Numbered from the stretch's first letter, positions 1 through 8,222 are shown. The stretch: DNA of 22,752 nt from Peptococcaceae bacterium BRH_c23 (GCA_000961805.1 LADV01000116.1:1-22752), one strand, 5' to 3'. Notes: a model not told the origin generated them from the letters alone. Numbers and translations: made by a program.

Positions 1-6
1 AGTCGT

Positions 7-17
7 CCCCCTTCCTT
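7..17 (-). promoter_or_regulatory. Ribosome binding site of the next gene (expected rpsH)
   Basis: Downstream of the rpsN stop the minus strand reads AAGGAAGGGGG, a purine-rich Shine-Dalgarno sequence placed so that its start codon would fall at or just beyond base 1. In the usual spc order rpsN is followed by rpsH (S8), so that is the expected gene. No coding part of it is inside the window, so the identity is inference from synteny. Confidence 0.6.
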
Positions 18-25
18 ACAATGTT

Positions 26-211
26 TTACCAACTGGCCTTCGTGATCCCAGGAAGTTCCCCTTTGTGAGCCAACTCCCGGAAGCAAACCCGGCAAATTCC
101 GAATTTCCGCATGTAAGCATGGGGACGTCCACAAAGCTTGCAACGGTTATGCGAACGTACTGCGAATTTTTGTCCCCTGTTTTGGCGGACAACCATTGAT
201 GTCTTAGCCAC
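26..211 (-). CDS. rpsN: 30S ribosomal protein S14, zinc-binding type Z
   Basis: This 61-residue protein is a component of the 30S head, near S3 and S10. Four cysteines form the zinc site: C24 and C27 in CKLC, C40 and C43 in CRVC, which is the C+ short form (the zinc-free form is about 90 residues). The C-terminal [11 protein letters not shown] is the family's typical end. The start is GTG, chosen because AAAGGAGG lies 9 bases upstream. It follows rplE by 20 bases and precedes the ribosome binding site of a further gene at the window edge. Nothing is missing; identity is certain from motif, length and position. Confidence 0.98.
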   Translation of the reverse strand: MAKTSMVVRQNRGQKFAVRSHNRCKLCGRPHAYMRKFGICRVCFRELAHKGELPGITKASW

Positions 212-231
212 GTTCTTGAACCTCCTTTTCT

Positions 232-771
232 CTAATCACGGTATGGCATTCCGAATCCGCGAAGCAACTCACGCGCTTCCTCGTCCGTCTTAGCCGTTGT
301 TACGAAGACTACATCCATTCCACGAAGCTTATCGATCTTGTCATACTCCATTTCTGGGAAGATCAACTGTTCCTTAATTCCTAGTGTGTAATTTCCACGT
401 CCGTCAAAGGCTTTCGCAGAAATACCTCGGAAGTCACGAACACGCGGCAGTGCAACATTTAAGAGTCGATCCATAAATTCATACATCCGTTGACCACGCA
501 AAGTCACTTTACAGCCAATAGGCATTCCTTCACGAAGCTTGAATGTTGAAATGGATTTCTTTGCCCGTGTGACAACCGGTTTTTGTCCCGAGATCTTCAT
601 CATGTCTCCAACTGCAGAATCGATCGCTTTGGAGTTTTGAACCGCCTCGCCAACGCCCATGTTAAGCACAATTTTATCCATTTTAGGGATTTGCATAACG
701 TTTTTATAAGCAAACTTCTGCTGTAGGGCAGGAGCTATTTCGTTTTGGTATTTATCTTTCAGACGAGCCAC
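232..771 (-). CDS. rplE: 50S ribosomal protein L5
   Basis: L5 binds 5S rRNA and forms part of the central protuberance and of bridge B1b to the small subunit. The 179-residue length is normal for the family. Recognisable segments are the N-terminal [12 protein letters not shown], the [11 protein letters not shown] strand at about residues 33-43, [18 protein letters not shown] in the middle, and the C-terminal [20 protein letters not shown]. The start is GTG, 7 bases after AAGGAGG. It sits 20 bases after rplX and 20 before rpsN, as expected in an spc-type operon. No anomaly is visible. Confidence 0.98.
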   Translation of the reverse strand: MARLKDKYQNEIAPALQQKFAYKNVMQIPKMDKIVLNMGVGEAVQNSKAIDSAVGDMMKISGQKPVVTRAKKSISTFKLREGMPIGCKVTLRGQRMYEFMDRLLNVALPRVRDFRGISAKAFDGRGNYTLGIKEQLIFPEMEYDKIDKLRGMDVVFVTTAKTDEEARELLRGFGMPYRD

Positions 772-791
772 TGAGATCCCTCCTTTCGCAA

Positions 792-1145
792 TTAGTGTTT
801 ATCCGGGAGATTCACACCGCAATGCTTACAGATGCGAACTTTACCATTTTCCGTCACCTTGACACTGACACGTGTCACGGACTTACACTCTTGACAATAT
901 AACATGACGTTTGAACTGGCCATCGGAGCCTCTTTGGAAACAATGCCACCTTGAGGCATACTTTGAGAAGGTTTGGTATGACGCTTAATGAGGTTGGCCT
1001 TCTCAACGACCACACGACCCTTCTTGAGAATCACATCGATAACTTTGCCTTTTTTGCCGGCATCCTTACCGCTGATGACCATGACGTAGTCGCCCTTTTT
1101 AACGTGGATCTTTGCAGTTTGTACCTTATGCTTTGTAGCAGCCAC
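792..1145 (-). CDS. rplX: 50S ribosomal protein L24, zinc-ribbon variant
   Basis: L24 is an early assembly protein at the 5' end of 23S rRNA. From the chosen start it has 117 residues. A KOW domain begins near residue 14 ([20 protein letters not shown]), followed by the NPQGG-like loop ([12 protein letters not shown]). The C-terminal part carries two CxxC pairs, C84/C87 (CQEC) and C106/C109 (CKHC), where most L24 proteins have no cysteine. A zinc ribbon is the natural reading, but metal binding is inferred. I chose the GTG at 1145 because GGAGG lies 8 bases upstream; a GTG at 1160 is in frame but overlaps that ribosome binding site. The N-terminus has about 13 extra residues before the usual start. 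Confidence 0.97.
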   Translation of the reverse strand: MAATKHKVQTAKIHVKKGDYVMVISGKDAGKKGKVIDVILKKGRVVVEKANLIKRHTKPSQSMPQGGIVSKEAPMASSNVMLYCQECKSVTRVSVKVTENGKVRICKHCGVNLPDKH

Positions 1146-1173
1146 TTTCTTCACCTCCACCTATCATGGTGTC

Positions 1174-1539
1174 TTAGATAACTTCCGGTGCCAGGGAAAT
1201 AATTTTCATATAATTATCGCGAAGTTCGCGCGCAACTGGTCCGAAGATACGGGTGCCACGAGGGCTCTTGTCGTCTTTAATGAGGACAGCTGCGTTTTCG
1301 CTAAACCGAATATAGGAACCGTCGGAACGACGAATTTCTTTCCTAGTCCGTACGATAACAGCTTTAACAACTTCCCCTTTTTTGACAACGCCCCCTGGCG
1401 TTGCTTGTTTAACCGAAGCAACAATAATATCGCCAATCGTAGCATACCGGCGCATTGATCCGCCCAGCACACGAATACACATTAACTCTTTAGCGCCGGA
1501 GTTGTCACCAACTCTAACCCTAGTTTGTACCTGGATCAT
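1174..1539 (-). CDS. rplN: 50S ribosomal protein L14
   Basis: L14 lies at the subunit interface and takes part in bridges B5 and B8. With the ATG at 1539 it has 121 residues and begins [18 protein letters not shown], the standard L14 N-terminus. [22 protein letters not shown] and [13 protein letters not shown] are the family's signature stretches. An in-frame ATG at 1545 lies only 3 bases from AAGGGGG, whereas 1539 has a 9-base spacing, which decides the start. It lies 36 bases after rpsQ and 28 before rplX. No irregularity is seen. Confidence 0.97.
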   Translation of the reverse strand: MIQVQTRVRVGDNSGAKELMCIRVLGGSMRRYATIGDIIVASVKQATPGGVVKKGEVVKAVIVRTRKEIRRSDGSYIRFSENAAVLIKDDKSPRGTRIFGPVARELRDNYMKIISLAPEVI

Positions 1540-1575
1540 TCCCATTGACCCCCTTCCGAACTTATATAGACCGTT

Positions 1576-1839
1576 TTAGAGAGCAGCAACTGATCTCTCA
1601 GTAATCTCAACCACACGCCAACACTTATCCTTGCTCAAGAGGCGAGTTTCCATGATCGAAACAGTATCCCCTACGCGGGCATCATTGTTCTCGTCATGAG
1701 CCTTATAGTTTTTTGTGCGAGTAATCGATTTTTTGTATACTGGGTGACGTTCGGTAATTTCTACCGATACAACGACAGTTTTATCCATCTTGTCACTGAT
1801 AACTTTGCCATACCGTAGCTTACGTTGGGCTCTTTCCAT
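1576..1839 (-). CDS. rpsQ: 30S ribosomal protein S17
   Basis: S17 is a primary 16S rRNA-binding protein with an OB fold. The 87-residue protein shows the family core [19 protein letters not shown] followed by [19 protein letters not shown] and the [23 protein letters not shown] block. The ATG is preceded by AAAGGAGG at 9 bases. It is 23 bases downstream of rpmC, in the invariant L16-L29-S17 trio. Length and motifs are ordinary. Confidence 0.98.
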   Translation of the reverse strand: MERAQRKLRYGKVISDKMDKTVVVSVEITERHPVYKKSITRTKNYKAHDENNDARVGDTVSIMETRLLSKDKCWRVVEITERSVAAL

Positions 1840-1862
1840 GTTAAAATGCCTCCTTTCTCACC

Positions 1863-2066
1863 TTAGGCACGTTCAATCTTTAACTCGCGTTCGCGAAGTA
1901 TCGTTTTACCGCGAGCAATTCCTTTGCGGACTTCTCTGATTCGCATTGGGTTATCAAGTTGACCCGTTGCCAATTGGAAACGCAAATTAAACAGTTCGGT
2001 TTTGAAGTCGTCGATTTCCTTTAGTACTTCTTCATCTGTTAGATCACGGAAATCTTTAGTTTTCAT
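1863..2066 (-). CDS. rpmC: 50S ribosomal protein L29
   Basis: L29 sits near the polypeptide exit tunnel beside L23 and helps form the docking site for trigger factor and SRP. The 67-residue product is an all-helical protein: a [23 protein letters not shown] helix and an [18 protein letters not shown] helix separated by the GQLDNP turn. The ATG at 2066 was preferred over an in-frame ATG at 2093 because GGAGG lies 8 bases before it and the family starts with MK..EIR/DFRDLT. The start overlaps the last 11 bases of rplP, which suggests translational coupling. Confidence 0.96.
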   Translation of the reverse strand: MKTKDFRDLTDEEVLKEIDDFKTELFNLRFQLATGQLDNPMRIREVRKGIARGKTILRERELKIERA

Positions 2067-2493
2067 TTGCGTCACCTCCTTCTTGATCTGCACGGGTAAC
2101 GAACTTACATTTGATCGGGAGTTTGTGCATGGCTAAGCGGAGAGCCTCACGTGCTTGTTCTTCTGTTACGCCGTTTAACTCAAACATCACGCGACCTGGT
2201 TTTACCACTGCAACCCAGTATTCTGGTGAACCTTTACCACTACCCATACGTGTTTCAGCAGGTTTTGCTGTAATAGGCTTATCCGGGAAGATTTTAATCC
2301 AGACTTGACCACCCCGTTTAATAAAGCGAGTCATTGCAATACGTGCAGCCTCTATTTGACGGTTCGTAATCCAGGCACTTTCTAAAGCCATAAGACCAAA
2401 CTCACCAAAAGTAATGGTGTTACCTCGTGTAGCTTTACCAGATAACTTACCACGATGTTGTTTCCGATGTTTCACTCTGGCTGGGACTAGCAT
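2056..2493 (-). CDS. rplP: 50S ribosomal protein L16
   Basis: L16 contacts the A-site tRNA elbow region and is a late assembly protein. The 145-residue sequence shows the N-terminal [18 protein letters not shown], the [22 protein letters not shown] block, and the [19 protein letters not shown] region near the peptidyl-transferase entrance. Its ATG follows the rpsC stop codon directly (TAAATG), and its 3' end overlaps rpmC by 11 bases, so S3, L16 and L29 are probably translated in a coupled way. No unusual residues stand out. Confidence 0.98.
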   Translation of the reverse strand: MLVPARVKHRKQHRGKLSGKATRGNTITFGEFGLMALESAWITNRQIEAARIAMTRFIKRGGQVWIKIFPDKPITAKPAETRMGSGKGSPEYWVAVVKPGRVMFELNGVTEEQAREALRLAMHKLPIKCKFVTRADQEGGDANEN

Positions 2494-3156
2494 TTAGTTT
2501 CCTCCTTCCACCTGAGCGACGACCTTCTTGGCGGGAAGAACCTCACCTTTATAAATCCAAACCTTGATACCGATTTTACCGTATGTGGTATTGGCTTCGG
2601 CAAATCCGTAGTCAATATCGGCACGTAGTGTATGAAGGGGTACTTTTCCTTCAAGATACCATTCGGTTCGGGCAATTTCAGCTCCAGCCAATCGACCGCT
2701 GCATTGAATTTTAATCCCTTGGGCACCTGTCCGCATTGTTCGGCCAACTGTTTGTTTCATGGCCCGACGGAAGGATACACGTTTTTCAAGTTGTAGTGCA
2801 ATGTTTTCAGCCACCAGTGTGGCGTCCATTTCAGGTTTCTTTATTTCTACAATATTTACAGCGACTTGTTTGCCGGTAATGGCTTCAAGCTGCTTGCGCA
2901 AGTTTTCAACTTCTGTACCACCGCGTCCAATGACAATACCTGGTTTGGCAGCATAGACTGAAACTTTGACGCGACTAGCTGCACGTTCTATCTCAACTTT
3001 AGGACAACCAGCTTGTTTAAGTTTTTTCTTTACGAACTCCCGAATCTTCAAATCCTCATGAAGGAGTTCCATGTAGTTCTTGCCTGCATACCAACGGCTT
3101 TCCCAGTCGCGGATAATTCCGACGCGGAGGCCTTTGGGATTTACCTTTTGACCCAC
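2494..3156 (-). CDS. rpsC: 30S ribosomal protein S3
   Basis: S3 lies at the mRNA entry site on the 30S head and contributes to mRNA helicase activity. The 220-residue protein begins [17 protein letters not shown] and contains a type-2 KH domain with GIVIGRGG at residues 73-80. The C-terminal domain includes [29 protein letters not shown] sequence and [24 protein letters not shown]. The start is GTG, preceded by AAGGAGG, and lies only 3 bases after the rplV stop. Length and domain order are normal. Confidence 0.98.
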   Translation of the reverse strand: MGQKVNPKGLRVGIIRDWESRWYAGKNYMELLHEDLKIREFVKKKLKQAGCPKVEIERAASRVKVSVYAAKPGIVIGRGGTEVENLRKQLEAITGKQVAVNIVEIKKPEMDATLVAENIALQLEKRVSFRRAMKQTVGRTMRTGAQGIKIQCSGRLAGAEIARTEWYLEGKVPLHTLRADIDYGFAEANTTYGKIGIKVWIYKGEVLPAKKVVAQVEGGN

Positions 3157-3159
3157 TGT

Positions 3160-3501
3160 TTAGCCCTCCTTCTTCTCGCCCACAACCACAGTAATGTGAC
3201 TCGTCCGTTTCCGGATTTGGTCAGCACGTCCCATAGCTCGAGGCTTGATGCGTTTTAAAGTCGGTCCCTGATCCACACAAATTTCAGTAATTATCAATTC
3301 ATCAACATTCATATCATAGTTGTGTCCTGCATTTGCGACTGCAGACTTCAGTACCTTCACCACATCATCAGTGGATCCGTTGGGTGTAAACTGAAGAATA
3401 GCGAACGCATCACTGACCTTTTTGCCGCGGATCAGATTGACCACCTGGCGCACCTTACGAGGAGAGATACGTACATATTTCGCCATTGCTTTTGCTTGCA
3501 T
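3160..3501 (-). CDS. rplV: 50S ribosomal protein L22
   Basis: L22 lines the nascent peptide tunnel with an extended beta hairpin. The 113-residue product has the conserved [20 protein letters not shown] start, the central [21 protein letters not shown] segment and the hairpin [29 protein letters not shown]. Macrolide-resistance deletions in other bacteria fall in that hairpin; here it looks intact. The ATG follows GAGGAGG by about 9 bases. It lies between rpsS (21-base gap) and rpsC (3-base gap). Confidence 0.98.
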   Translation of the reverse strand: MQAKAMAKYVRISPRKVRQVVNLIRGKKVSDAFAILQFTPNGSTDDVVKVLKSAVANAGHNYDMNVDELIITEICVDQGPTLKRIKPRAMGRADQIRKRTSHITVVVGEKKEG

Positions 3502-3522
3502 GTGCCTTAACCTCCTCTCGAA

Positions 3523-3804
3523 TTAACGTAAGCCGCTGGATTTTTCGCTGCCAGCATGGCCCTTATAGGTGCGAGTAGGCGAAAACTCTCCTAGTTTATG
3601 CCCGACCATGTCTTCAGTAACATAAACCGGAACATGTTTTCGTCCATCGTGAACCGCAATGGTGAGTCCGACCATTTGCGGGAATATTGTTGAGCGTCTG
3701 GACCACGTCTTAATGACGCGCTTTTCACCGGATTCGTTCATTGCTTCTACGCGTTCAAGTAAACGAGGTTCGACGAAAGGTCCTTTTTTAAGAGATCTAC
3801 TCAT
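3523..3804 (-). CDS. rpsS: 30S ribosomal protein S19
   Basis: S19 is a 30S head protein paired with S13 and involved in bridge B1a. The 93-residue sequence shows [16 protein letters not shown], then [22 protein letters not shown] and [17 protein letters not shown], followed by the conserved RTYKGHAG. The ATG is preceded by AAAGGAGG. It is 18 bases after rplB and 21 before rplV. Identification is unambiguous and nothing is unusual. Confidence 0.98.
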   Translation of the reverse strand: MSRSLKKGPFVEPRLLERVEAMNESGEKRVIKTWSRRSTIFPQMVGLTIAVHDGRKHVPVYVTEDMVGHKLGEFSPTRTYKGHAGSEKSSGLR

Positions 3805-3822
3805 TTATGGGCCTCCTTTCGA

Positions 3823-4650
3823 CTACTTACTGCGCCGTTTCACGATAAAGCGATTCGACGGATTTTTCTTTTTCCGTGTTTTAGCTCCCAGAGCAGGTTT
3901 GCCCCAAGGAGTGCACGGGTTACGACCAATCGAGTTACGGCCTTCTCCACCACCATGTGGGTGATCGACTGGGTTCATGACAGAACCTCGGACTGTTGGG
4001 CGAATTCCCATCCAACGTGATCTTCCAGCTTTACCGACGTTAATATTCTCGTGGTCTAAGTTTCCAACTTGACCGATAGTTGCTCTGCACTCAATTCGAA
4101 TCATGCGCATTTCACCCGATGGCAGTCTTAAGGTAGCATAGGAGCCTTCTTTAGCCATGAGTTGTGCAGATCCTCCAGCTGAGCGAACCATCTGAGCCCC
4201 TTTACCAGGCTTCATTTCAATGTTGTGCAACAATGTACCCACAGGGATATTCTGAAGCGGCAGAGTGTTGCCGACTTTAATATCTGCATCCGGACCAGAA
4301 ACGATGACTTGATCGACCTGGAGTCCATTCGGTGCTAAGATATACGCTTTGTAACCATCTCGATAGTATAACAAGGCAATATTCGCAGAGCGGTTCGGAT
4401 CATATTCGATACTCGCAACTCGAGCAGGAATTCCGTCTTTATTACGCTTAAAGTCAATCACGCGGAACATCCGTTTATGTCCGCCACCTTGATGGCGTAC
4501 ACTCAGGCGACCGTCGTTATTTCGTCCAGCCTTATTAGGCAGCGGCTTGACTAAAGAACGTTCTGGCTCGGTCCTGGTTATCTCTTCATAGGTCGACCCA
4601 GTCATATTACGACGACTTGGCGACGTTGGTTTATAAGTCTTTATAGCCAT
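3823..4650 (-). CDS. rplB: 50S ribosomal protein L2
   Basis: L2 is required for subunit association and peptidyl-transferase activity. The 275-residue length fits the family. The N-terminal OB-like region includes [19 protein letters not shown] (about 42-60). The C-terminal SH3-like domain has [16 protein letters not shown] with the conserved H230, the residue aligned with the functionally important histidine of E. coli L2. The ATG at 4650 lies 13 bases after GGAGG; a nearer out-of-frame ATG makes that spacing slightly odd. It lies between rplW and rpsS. Confidence 0.98.
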   Translation of the reverse strand: MAIKTYKPTSPSRRNMTGSTYEEITRTEPERSLVKPLPNKAGRNNDGRLSVRHQGGGHKRMFRVIDFKRNKDGIPARVASIEYDPNRSANIALLYYRDGYKAYILAPNGLQVDQVIVSGPDADIKVGNTLPLQNIPVGTLLHNIEMKPGKGAQMVRSAGGSAQLMAKEGSYATLRLPSGEMRMIRIECRATIGQVGNLDHENINVGKAGRSRWMGIRPTVRGSVMNPVDHPHGGGEGRNSIGRNPCTPWGKPALGAKTRKKKNPSNRFIVKRRSK

Positions 4651-4682
4651 GAATTTTCATTTTCCTCCTTTGCTCAAGCTGC

Positions 4683-4970
4683 TTACAGGCCTGCGAAGTT
4701 GTCAATCTTATCTCCGGCTTTAAGCGTGGCAATCGCCTTTTTACGGTTGGAAGTCTTTCCTGCATACTTGCCAACGCGCTTCATTTTACCCTTAACGCTT
4801 AATGTACGGATTTCTTCTACGGTCACCTTGAACATTTTTTCTACCGCAGCTTTGATTTCGATTTTGTTCGCAGCTGGATTTACCCAGAAGGTGTATTTAT
4901 TTTCTTCGACAAGTCCTACAGACTTCTCTGAGATTACCGGACTCTTGAGGACATCACGTGCGTCGCGCAT
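4683..4970 (-). CDS. rplW: 50S ribosomal protein L23
   Basis: L23 surrounds the tunnel exit and is the main docking point for trigger factor and SRP. The 95-residue product has DVLKSPVISEKSVGLVEENKYTF-type N-terminal sequence, VNPAANKIEIKAAVEKMFKVTV in the middle and the KMKRVGKYAGKTSNRKKAIATLK stretch. The start codon overlaps the rplD stop by one base (TAATG), so L4 and L23 are translationally coupled. Length and motifs are standard. Confidence 0.98.
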   Translation of the reverse strand: MRDARDVLKSPVISEKSVGLVEENKYTFWVNPAANKIEIKAAVEKMFKVTVEEIRTLSVKGKMKRVGKYAGKTSNRKKAIATLKAGDKIDNFAGL

Positions 4971-5593
4971 TACGCTAACACCTCCTCTGTTTTAGTTACT
5001 GCTGCTTTGGTCATTACAAGGATATCATGGTTAAGGAGATCAACAATATTCATTCCAGCAACATCTGTTGCCTTGACACCTTCAAGGTTACGGGTTGATC
5101 TAAACACTGCTTCGTCCAACTCATCCATGACGAACATGGCTTTCTTGTCAACATGAAGTGCTTTGAGTACCTTTACAACCTCACGAGTTTTTGCTTCACC
5201 CATACTCAGTACATCTAGGACAATCAGCTGTTGCTCCATTACTTTCGAAGAGAGTGCCGAGTGCAAAGCCAATCGGCGAACTTTTTTAGGTAATTTAAAG
5301 CCATATTTACGGGGTTTGGGAGCAAAGATCACACCGCCGCCTCTCCACAACGGAGAGCGAGTGCTACCAGATCGAGCACGACCCGTTCCTTTTTGACGCC
5401 ATGGTTTACGTCCACCTCCGCGAACTTCGCCACGTAACAACGCAGACTGAGTTCCCCGTCTTGCGCCAGCTAGTTGCGATACGACCGCCGAATGAAGAAC
5501 GTGGATATTCGGTTGTATTCCAAATATGCTTTCGCTGAGTTCGATTTCTCCAACTTCTTCGCCTAGCATATTTAACACTTGAACTTTCGGCAT
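4970..5593 (-). CDS. rplD: 50S ribosomal protein L4
   Basis: L4 reaches the narrowest part of the exit tunnel through a long basic loop. In this 207-residue protein the loop is at about residues 50-88 and contains GGGRKPWRQKGTGRARSG. It looks wild type, with no insertion or deletion at the positions linked to macrolide resistance. The globular part (GFKLPKKVRRLALHSALSSK onward) is normal. In E. coli L4 represses its own S10 operon; that is not known to apply here. The ATG is 7 bases after AAAGGAGG. Confidence 0.98.
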   Translation of the reverse strand: MPKVQVLNMLGEEVGEIELSESIFGIQPNIHVLHSAVVSQLAGARRGTQSALLRGEVRGGGRKPWRQKGTGRARSGSTRSPLWRGGGVIFAPKPRKYGFKLPKKVRRLALHSALSSKVMEQQLIVLDVLSMGEAKTREVVKVLKALHVDKKAMFVMDELDEAVFRSTRNLEGVKATDVAGMNIVDLLNHDILVMTKAAVTKTEEVLA

Positions 5594-5616
5594 TGCTTAT
5601 TCCTCCTTTCTCAGTA

Positions 5617-6246
5617 TTACTTCGCCTTCACAGAAGGCTTCAGAATGAGCAACGACTTATTCGCTCCTGGAACAGATCCTTTGATTAAGATCAGGTTTTT
5701 ATCCACATCAACCCGGATTACCTCCAGATTTTGTACAGTAATACGTTCGCCACCCATACGTCCTGGCAGCTCACGGCCCTTAAATACACGAGCTGGGCCT
5801 TTCGCGCCAAGGGAACCTGTACGACGATGATATTTTGATCCATGCGCCATCGGTCCACGACTTCCATTATGACGCTTGATCATACCTGCGAAGCCCTTTC
5901 CCTTAGAAGTGCCAACAACATCAATTTTGTCACCAGCAGTGAATAAATCCGCTTTTACTTCCTGGCCGATTTCATAACTTTCGACATCGCTTACTTTAAA
6001 CTCACGAACATACCGCATCGGCTTCAGTGAAGCCTTTTGAAAGTGTCCCTTACGCGGCTTATTGCTCAAGGTTTCGCGAAGCATCGAGAAGCCAACCTGA
6101 ATTGCGTTGTAGCCATCAGTTGCTACAGTCTTCTTTTGAACGACTGGGCATGGACCCGCTTCAACGACAGTAACTGGAACCACACGTCCCTCGGCTGTGA
6201 AAACTTGAGTCATACCAATTTTTTTGCCTAAAATTCCTTTTGACAC
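5617..6246 (-). CDS. rplC: 50S ribosomal protein L3
   Basis: L3 initiates 50S assembly and its extension approaches the peptidyl-transferase centre. With the GTG at 6246 it has 209 residues and begins [16 protein letters not shown], the usual family start. The [23 protein letters not shown] block (about 116-138) is the tip region that approaches the peptidyl-transferase centre. An in-frame GTG at 6255 overlaps the AGGAGG sequence and is unlikely; the chosen GTG is 8 bases downstream of it. Unlike the usual close rpsJ-rplC pair, 181 bases with their own promoter separate it from rpsJ. Confidence 0.97.
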   Translation of the reverse strand: MSKGILGKKIGMTQVFTAEGRVVPVTVVEAGPCPVVQKKTVATDGYNAIQVGFSMLRETLSNKPRKGHFQKASLKPMRYVREFKVSDVESYEIGQEVKADLFTAGDKIDVVGTSKGKGFAGMIKRHNGSRGPMAHGSKYHRRTGSLGAKGPARVFKGRELPGRMGGERITVQNLEVIRVDVDKNLILIKGSVPGANKSLLILKPSVKAK

Positions 6247-6255
6247 GAATGCCAC

Positions 6256-6380
6256 CTCCTAAACGCCTTGAAGTGCGCCGGATTTACCGGAGCACGAGAG
6301 CGCTTGTTTTATTATTTTATCGCTAACCTCTCGGCAACTACTCCACGCTACCGGGTGTTTCACGCGACAAACATAACTAT
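6256..6380 (-). promoter_or_regulatory. Structured 5' leader of rplC
   Basis: About 120 nt lie between the predicted start of transcription and the rplC ribosome binding site. The minus strand shows a hairpin GTGC-U-CCGG-UAAAU-CCGG-C-GCAC just upstream of the ribosome binding site and a second GGTAGC/GTTGCC stem (with G-U pairs) near the 5' end. There is no oligo-U run after either stem, so this is not an obvious terminator. An autoregulatory leader for L3 or L4 is a possibility, but I do not recognise a named family. Confidence 0.4.
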
Positions 6381-6409
6381 AGTATATCACAGAACATACT
6401 ATTAAGCTA
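6381..6409 (-). promoter_or_regulatory. Extended -10 promoter for rplC operon
   Basis: The minus strand reads TGATATACT, an extended -10 (TG-N-TATACT) with the hexamer at 6381-6386. The -35 at 17 bp spacing is poor (TAGCTT, 6404-6409), which is common for TGn promoters. A 7-bp inverted repeat ATAGTAT-N10-ATACTAT (6379-6402) covers the -10, so a repressor or other protein could bind there. This promoter would let L3 onward be transcribed independently of rpsJ. Confidence 0.5.
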
Positions 6410-6427
6410 CTTCTAATTTATGGACAA

Positions 6428-6733
6428 TTAGAGTTTAATTTCAATATCTACGCCAGCAGGTAAGTCGAGACGCATCAGGGCATCAACTGTTTTCGGCGTA
6501 GGTTCCAAGATGTCAATCAAACGTTTATGAGTGCGCATCTCAAACTGTTCACGCGAATCTTTGTTGACATGAGGTGAGCGCAAAATGGTGTAAATGTTCT
6601 TCTCAGTCGGAAGTGGAATAGGACCACTAACCTGTGCACCAGTTCGCTTGGCAGTCTCGACAATGCGCTCTGCTGATTGGTCGAGAGCTTTGTGATCATA
6701 TGCTTTAAGCCGGATTCTTATCTTTTGGCTCAT
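6428..6733 (-). CDS. rpsJ: 30S ribosomal protein S10
   Basis: S10 is a 30S head protein and, as NusE, a partner of NusB and NusG in antitermination. The 101-residue sequence is typical: [20 protein letters not shown], then [35 protein letters not shown] with the loop at the S10-S14 contact, then [16 protein letters not shown]. The ATG is 11 bases after GAGGAGG. It is isolated, with 244 bases to tuf upstream and 181 to rplC downstream. No clear SigA promoter is visible directly before it, so it may be read through from tuf. Confidence 0.98.
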   Translation of the reverse strand: MSQKIRIRLKAYDHKALDQSAERIVETAKRTGAQVSGPIPLPTEKNIYTILRSPHVNKDSREQFEMRTHKRLIDILEPTPKTVDALMRLDLPAGVDIEIKL

Positions 6734-6744
6734 TAGTATAAATA

Positions 6745-6929
6745 CCTCCTCGTAATTCCCGTTATACGGGCTTTAAGCGTAAAAATTCCCTGATTCAGCG
6801 GAGTCACCTGGCAGCAACCTCTTACGCCTTACCTGAAATCAGAAGTCAGATGCCATCGAGGCCGTAGCTCAGATGCCAGAGGGCGGATTGAACAGTCCTC
6901 ATAAAAAGGGCACCCTTATCTGAACTTTG
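6745..6929 (-). promoter_or_regulatory. Structured leader between tuf and rpsJ
   Basis: This spacer has several foldable parts on the minus strand: CCCGT-AUA-ACGGG (6758-6770) directly before the rpsJ ribosome binding site (6745-6751), and an 8-bp AGGCGTAA/TTACGCTT stem enclosing about 40 nt. A 10-bp direct repeat TGGCATCTGA occurs at 6846-6855 and 6869-6878. No hexamers of a good promoter are seen. It could be an S10-operon regulatory leader or an attenuator after tuf; I cannot assign a named RNA family. Confidence 0.35.
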
Positions 6930-6962
6930 TTGTAGAGAGGAAGAAATTCTTCCTCTCTACAA
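6930..6962 (-). terminator. Perfect 16-bp hairpin downstream of tuf
   Basis: Fifteen bases after the tuf stop is a perfect inverted repeat with a 16-bp stem (TTGTAGAGAGGAAGAA and its complement) around a single central base. This is the strongest stem in the window. The minus strand continues CAAAGTTC with no U tract, so it lacks half of a classical intrinsic terminator. It may act as a partial terminator, an RNase III-type processing site or an mRNA 3'-end stabiliser. Confidence 0.5.
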
Positions 6963-6977
6963 GATCCCTTAGTTCAA

Positions 6978-8180
6978 TTAGCCAGTAATTTTGGCAACGA
7001 TGCCTGAACCAACGGTACGGCCACCCTCACGGATAGCAAAGCGAAGTCCTTCTTCCATAGCGATTGGTGTGATAAGTTCAACATCAATCGTCACGCGGTC
7101 TCCTGGCATAACCATTTCAGTACCTTCTGGGAGTGTGATTACACCGGTTACGTCCGTTGTCCGGAAGTAGAATTGGGGGCGATAGTTATGGAAGAATGGA
7201 GTGTGACGTCCACCCTCTTCTTTATTCAAAACGTAGACCTCACCAGAGAACTTGGTGTGAGGTTTGATACTACCTGCTTTGGCTAACACTTGTCCGCGCT
7301 CAATGTCTTTACGCTCAACTCCACGAAGTAGAGCTCCAATGTTGTCTCCAGCTTGAGCTGAATCAAGAAGTTTACGGAACATTTCAACGCCTGTTACGAC
7401 AGTCTTGCGAGCAGCGTCAGTCAAACCAACGATTTCGACCTCGTCACCGACTTTAACTCGTCCGCGGTCAACACGACCTGTAGCAACGGTTCCACGTCCA
7501 GTAATTGTAAAGACATCCTCGACAGGCATTAAGAAAGGCTTGTCAGTGTCACGTGCTGGAGTCGGGATATAGGAATCAACAGCATCCATGAGATTCCATA
7601 TTTTTCCACACCACTCGCACTCGCGTTTTCCACAACCACATTGAAGTGCTTTCAGTCCTGAACCAGGAACGATGGGAACATTGTCGCCATCATACTCTTG
7701 CGCAGTTAAAAGTTCACGAAGTTCCATTTCAACAAGTTCGATGAGTTCTTCATCGTCAACCATGTCTACTTTGTTCAGCCAAACGACGATACTAGGAACA
7801 CCAACTTGGCGGGCCAAGAGGATGTGCTCACGGGTCTGAGGCATAGGGCCATCAGCAGCGGAAACGCAAAGGATTGCGCCGTCCATCTGAGCAGCACCGG
7901 TGATCATGTTTTTAACATAGTCAGCGTGTCCTGGGCAGTCGACGTGTGCATAGTGACGGTTATCTGTTTCATACTCTACGTGTGCTGTTGAAATAGTAAT
8001 CCCACGCTCACGCTCTTCTGGAGCTTTGTCGATTTGGTCGAAGGCTGTAGCTACAGCACCACCGTGTTTGGAAAGAACAACAGTGATCGCTGCTGTAGTG
8101 GTGGTTTTACCGTGGTCGACGTGTCCAATGGTTCCTACGTTAACATGTGGTTTAGTACGTTCGTATTTCGCTTTTCCCAT
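6978..8180 (-). CDS. tuf: Elongation factor Tu (EF-Tu) with four-Cys insertion
   Basis: EF-Tu delivers aminoacyl-tRNA to the ribosome A site in a GTP-dependent way. The 400-residue protein has G1 GHVDHGKT (19-26), G3 DCPGHAD (81-87), G4 NKVD (136-139) and normal domains II and III. After GSGLKALQ it carries C181, C183, C188 and C191 ([11 protein letters not shown]), replacing the usual short acidic stretch (EGDPEW-type) near the end of the G domain. That spacing, CxC-x4-CxxC, suggests metal binding but this is inference. The ATG at 8180 follows AAAGGAG by about 8 bases; an upstream in-frame GTG at 8189 overlaps the ribosome binding site. It is the last gene of the str group, 99 bases after fusA. 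Confidence 0.99.
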   Translation of the reverse strand: MGKAKYERTKPHVNVGTIGHVDHGKTTTTAAITVVLSKHGGAVATAFDQIDKAPEERERGITISTAHVEYETDNRHYAHVDCPGHADYVKNMITGAAQMDGAILCVSAADGPMPQTREHILLARQVGVPSIVVWLNKVDMVDDEELIELVEMELRELLTAQEYDGDNVPIVPGSGLKALQCGCGKRECEWCGKIWNLMDAVDSYIPTPARDTDKPFLMPVEDVFTITGRGTVATGRVDRGRVKVGDEVEIVGLTDAARKTVVTGVEMFRKLLDSAQAGDNIGALLRGVERKDIERGQVLAKAGSIKPHTKFSGEVYVLNKEEGGRHTPFFHNYRPQFYFRTTDVTGVITLPEGTEMVMPGDRVTIDVELITPIAMEEGLRFAIREGGRTVGSGIVAKITG

Positions 8181-8222
8181 TTTTTTCACTCCTTTAAAAT
8201 AATAGTAACTTTATAATTCAGT

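Noticed and set aside
6902..6917. AAGGGTGCCCTTTTTAT as an intrinsic terminator after tuf
   Set aside because: Only four pairs with a 4-nt loop can form, too weak to call as a terminator despite the T run.
6860..6935. Possible tRNA gene on the plus strand (GCCGTAGCTCAGATGCC...)
   Set aside because: Only the D-arm-like piece is present. No anticodon stem with a 7-nt loop and no TTCGA-type T arm can be placed, and the acceptor arms do not pair.
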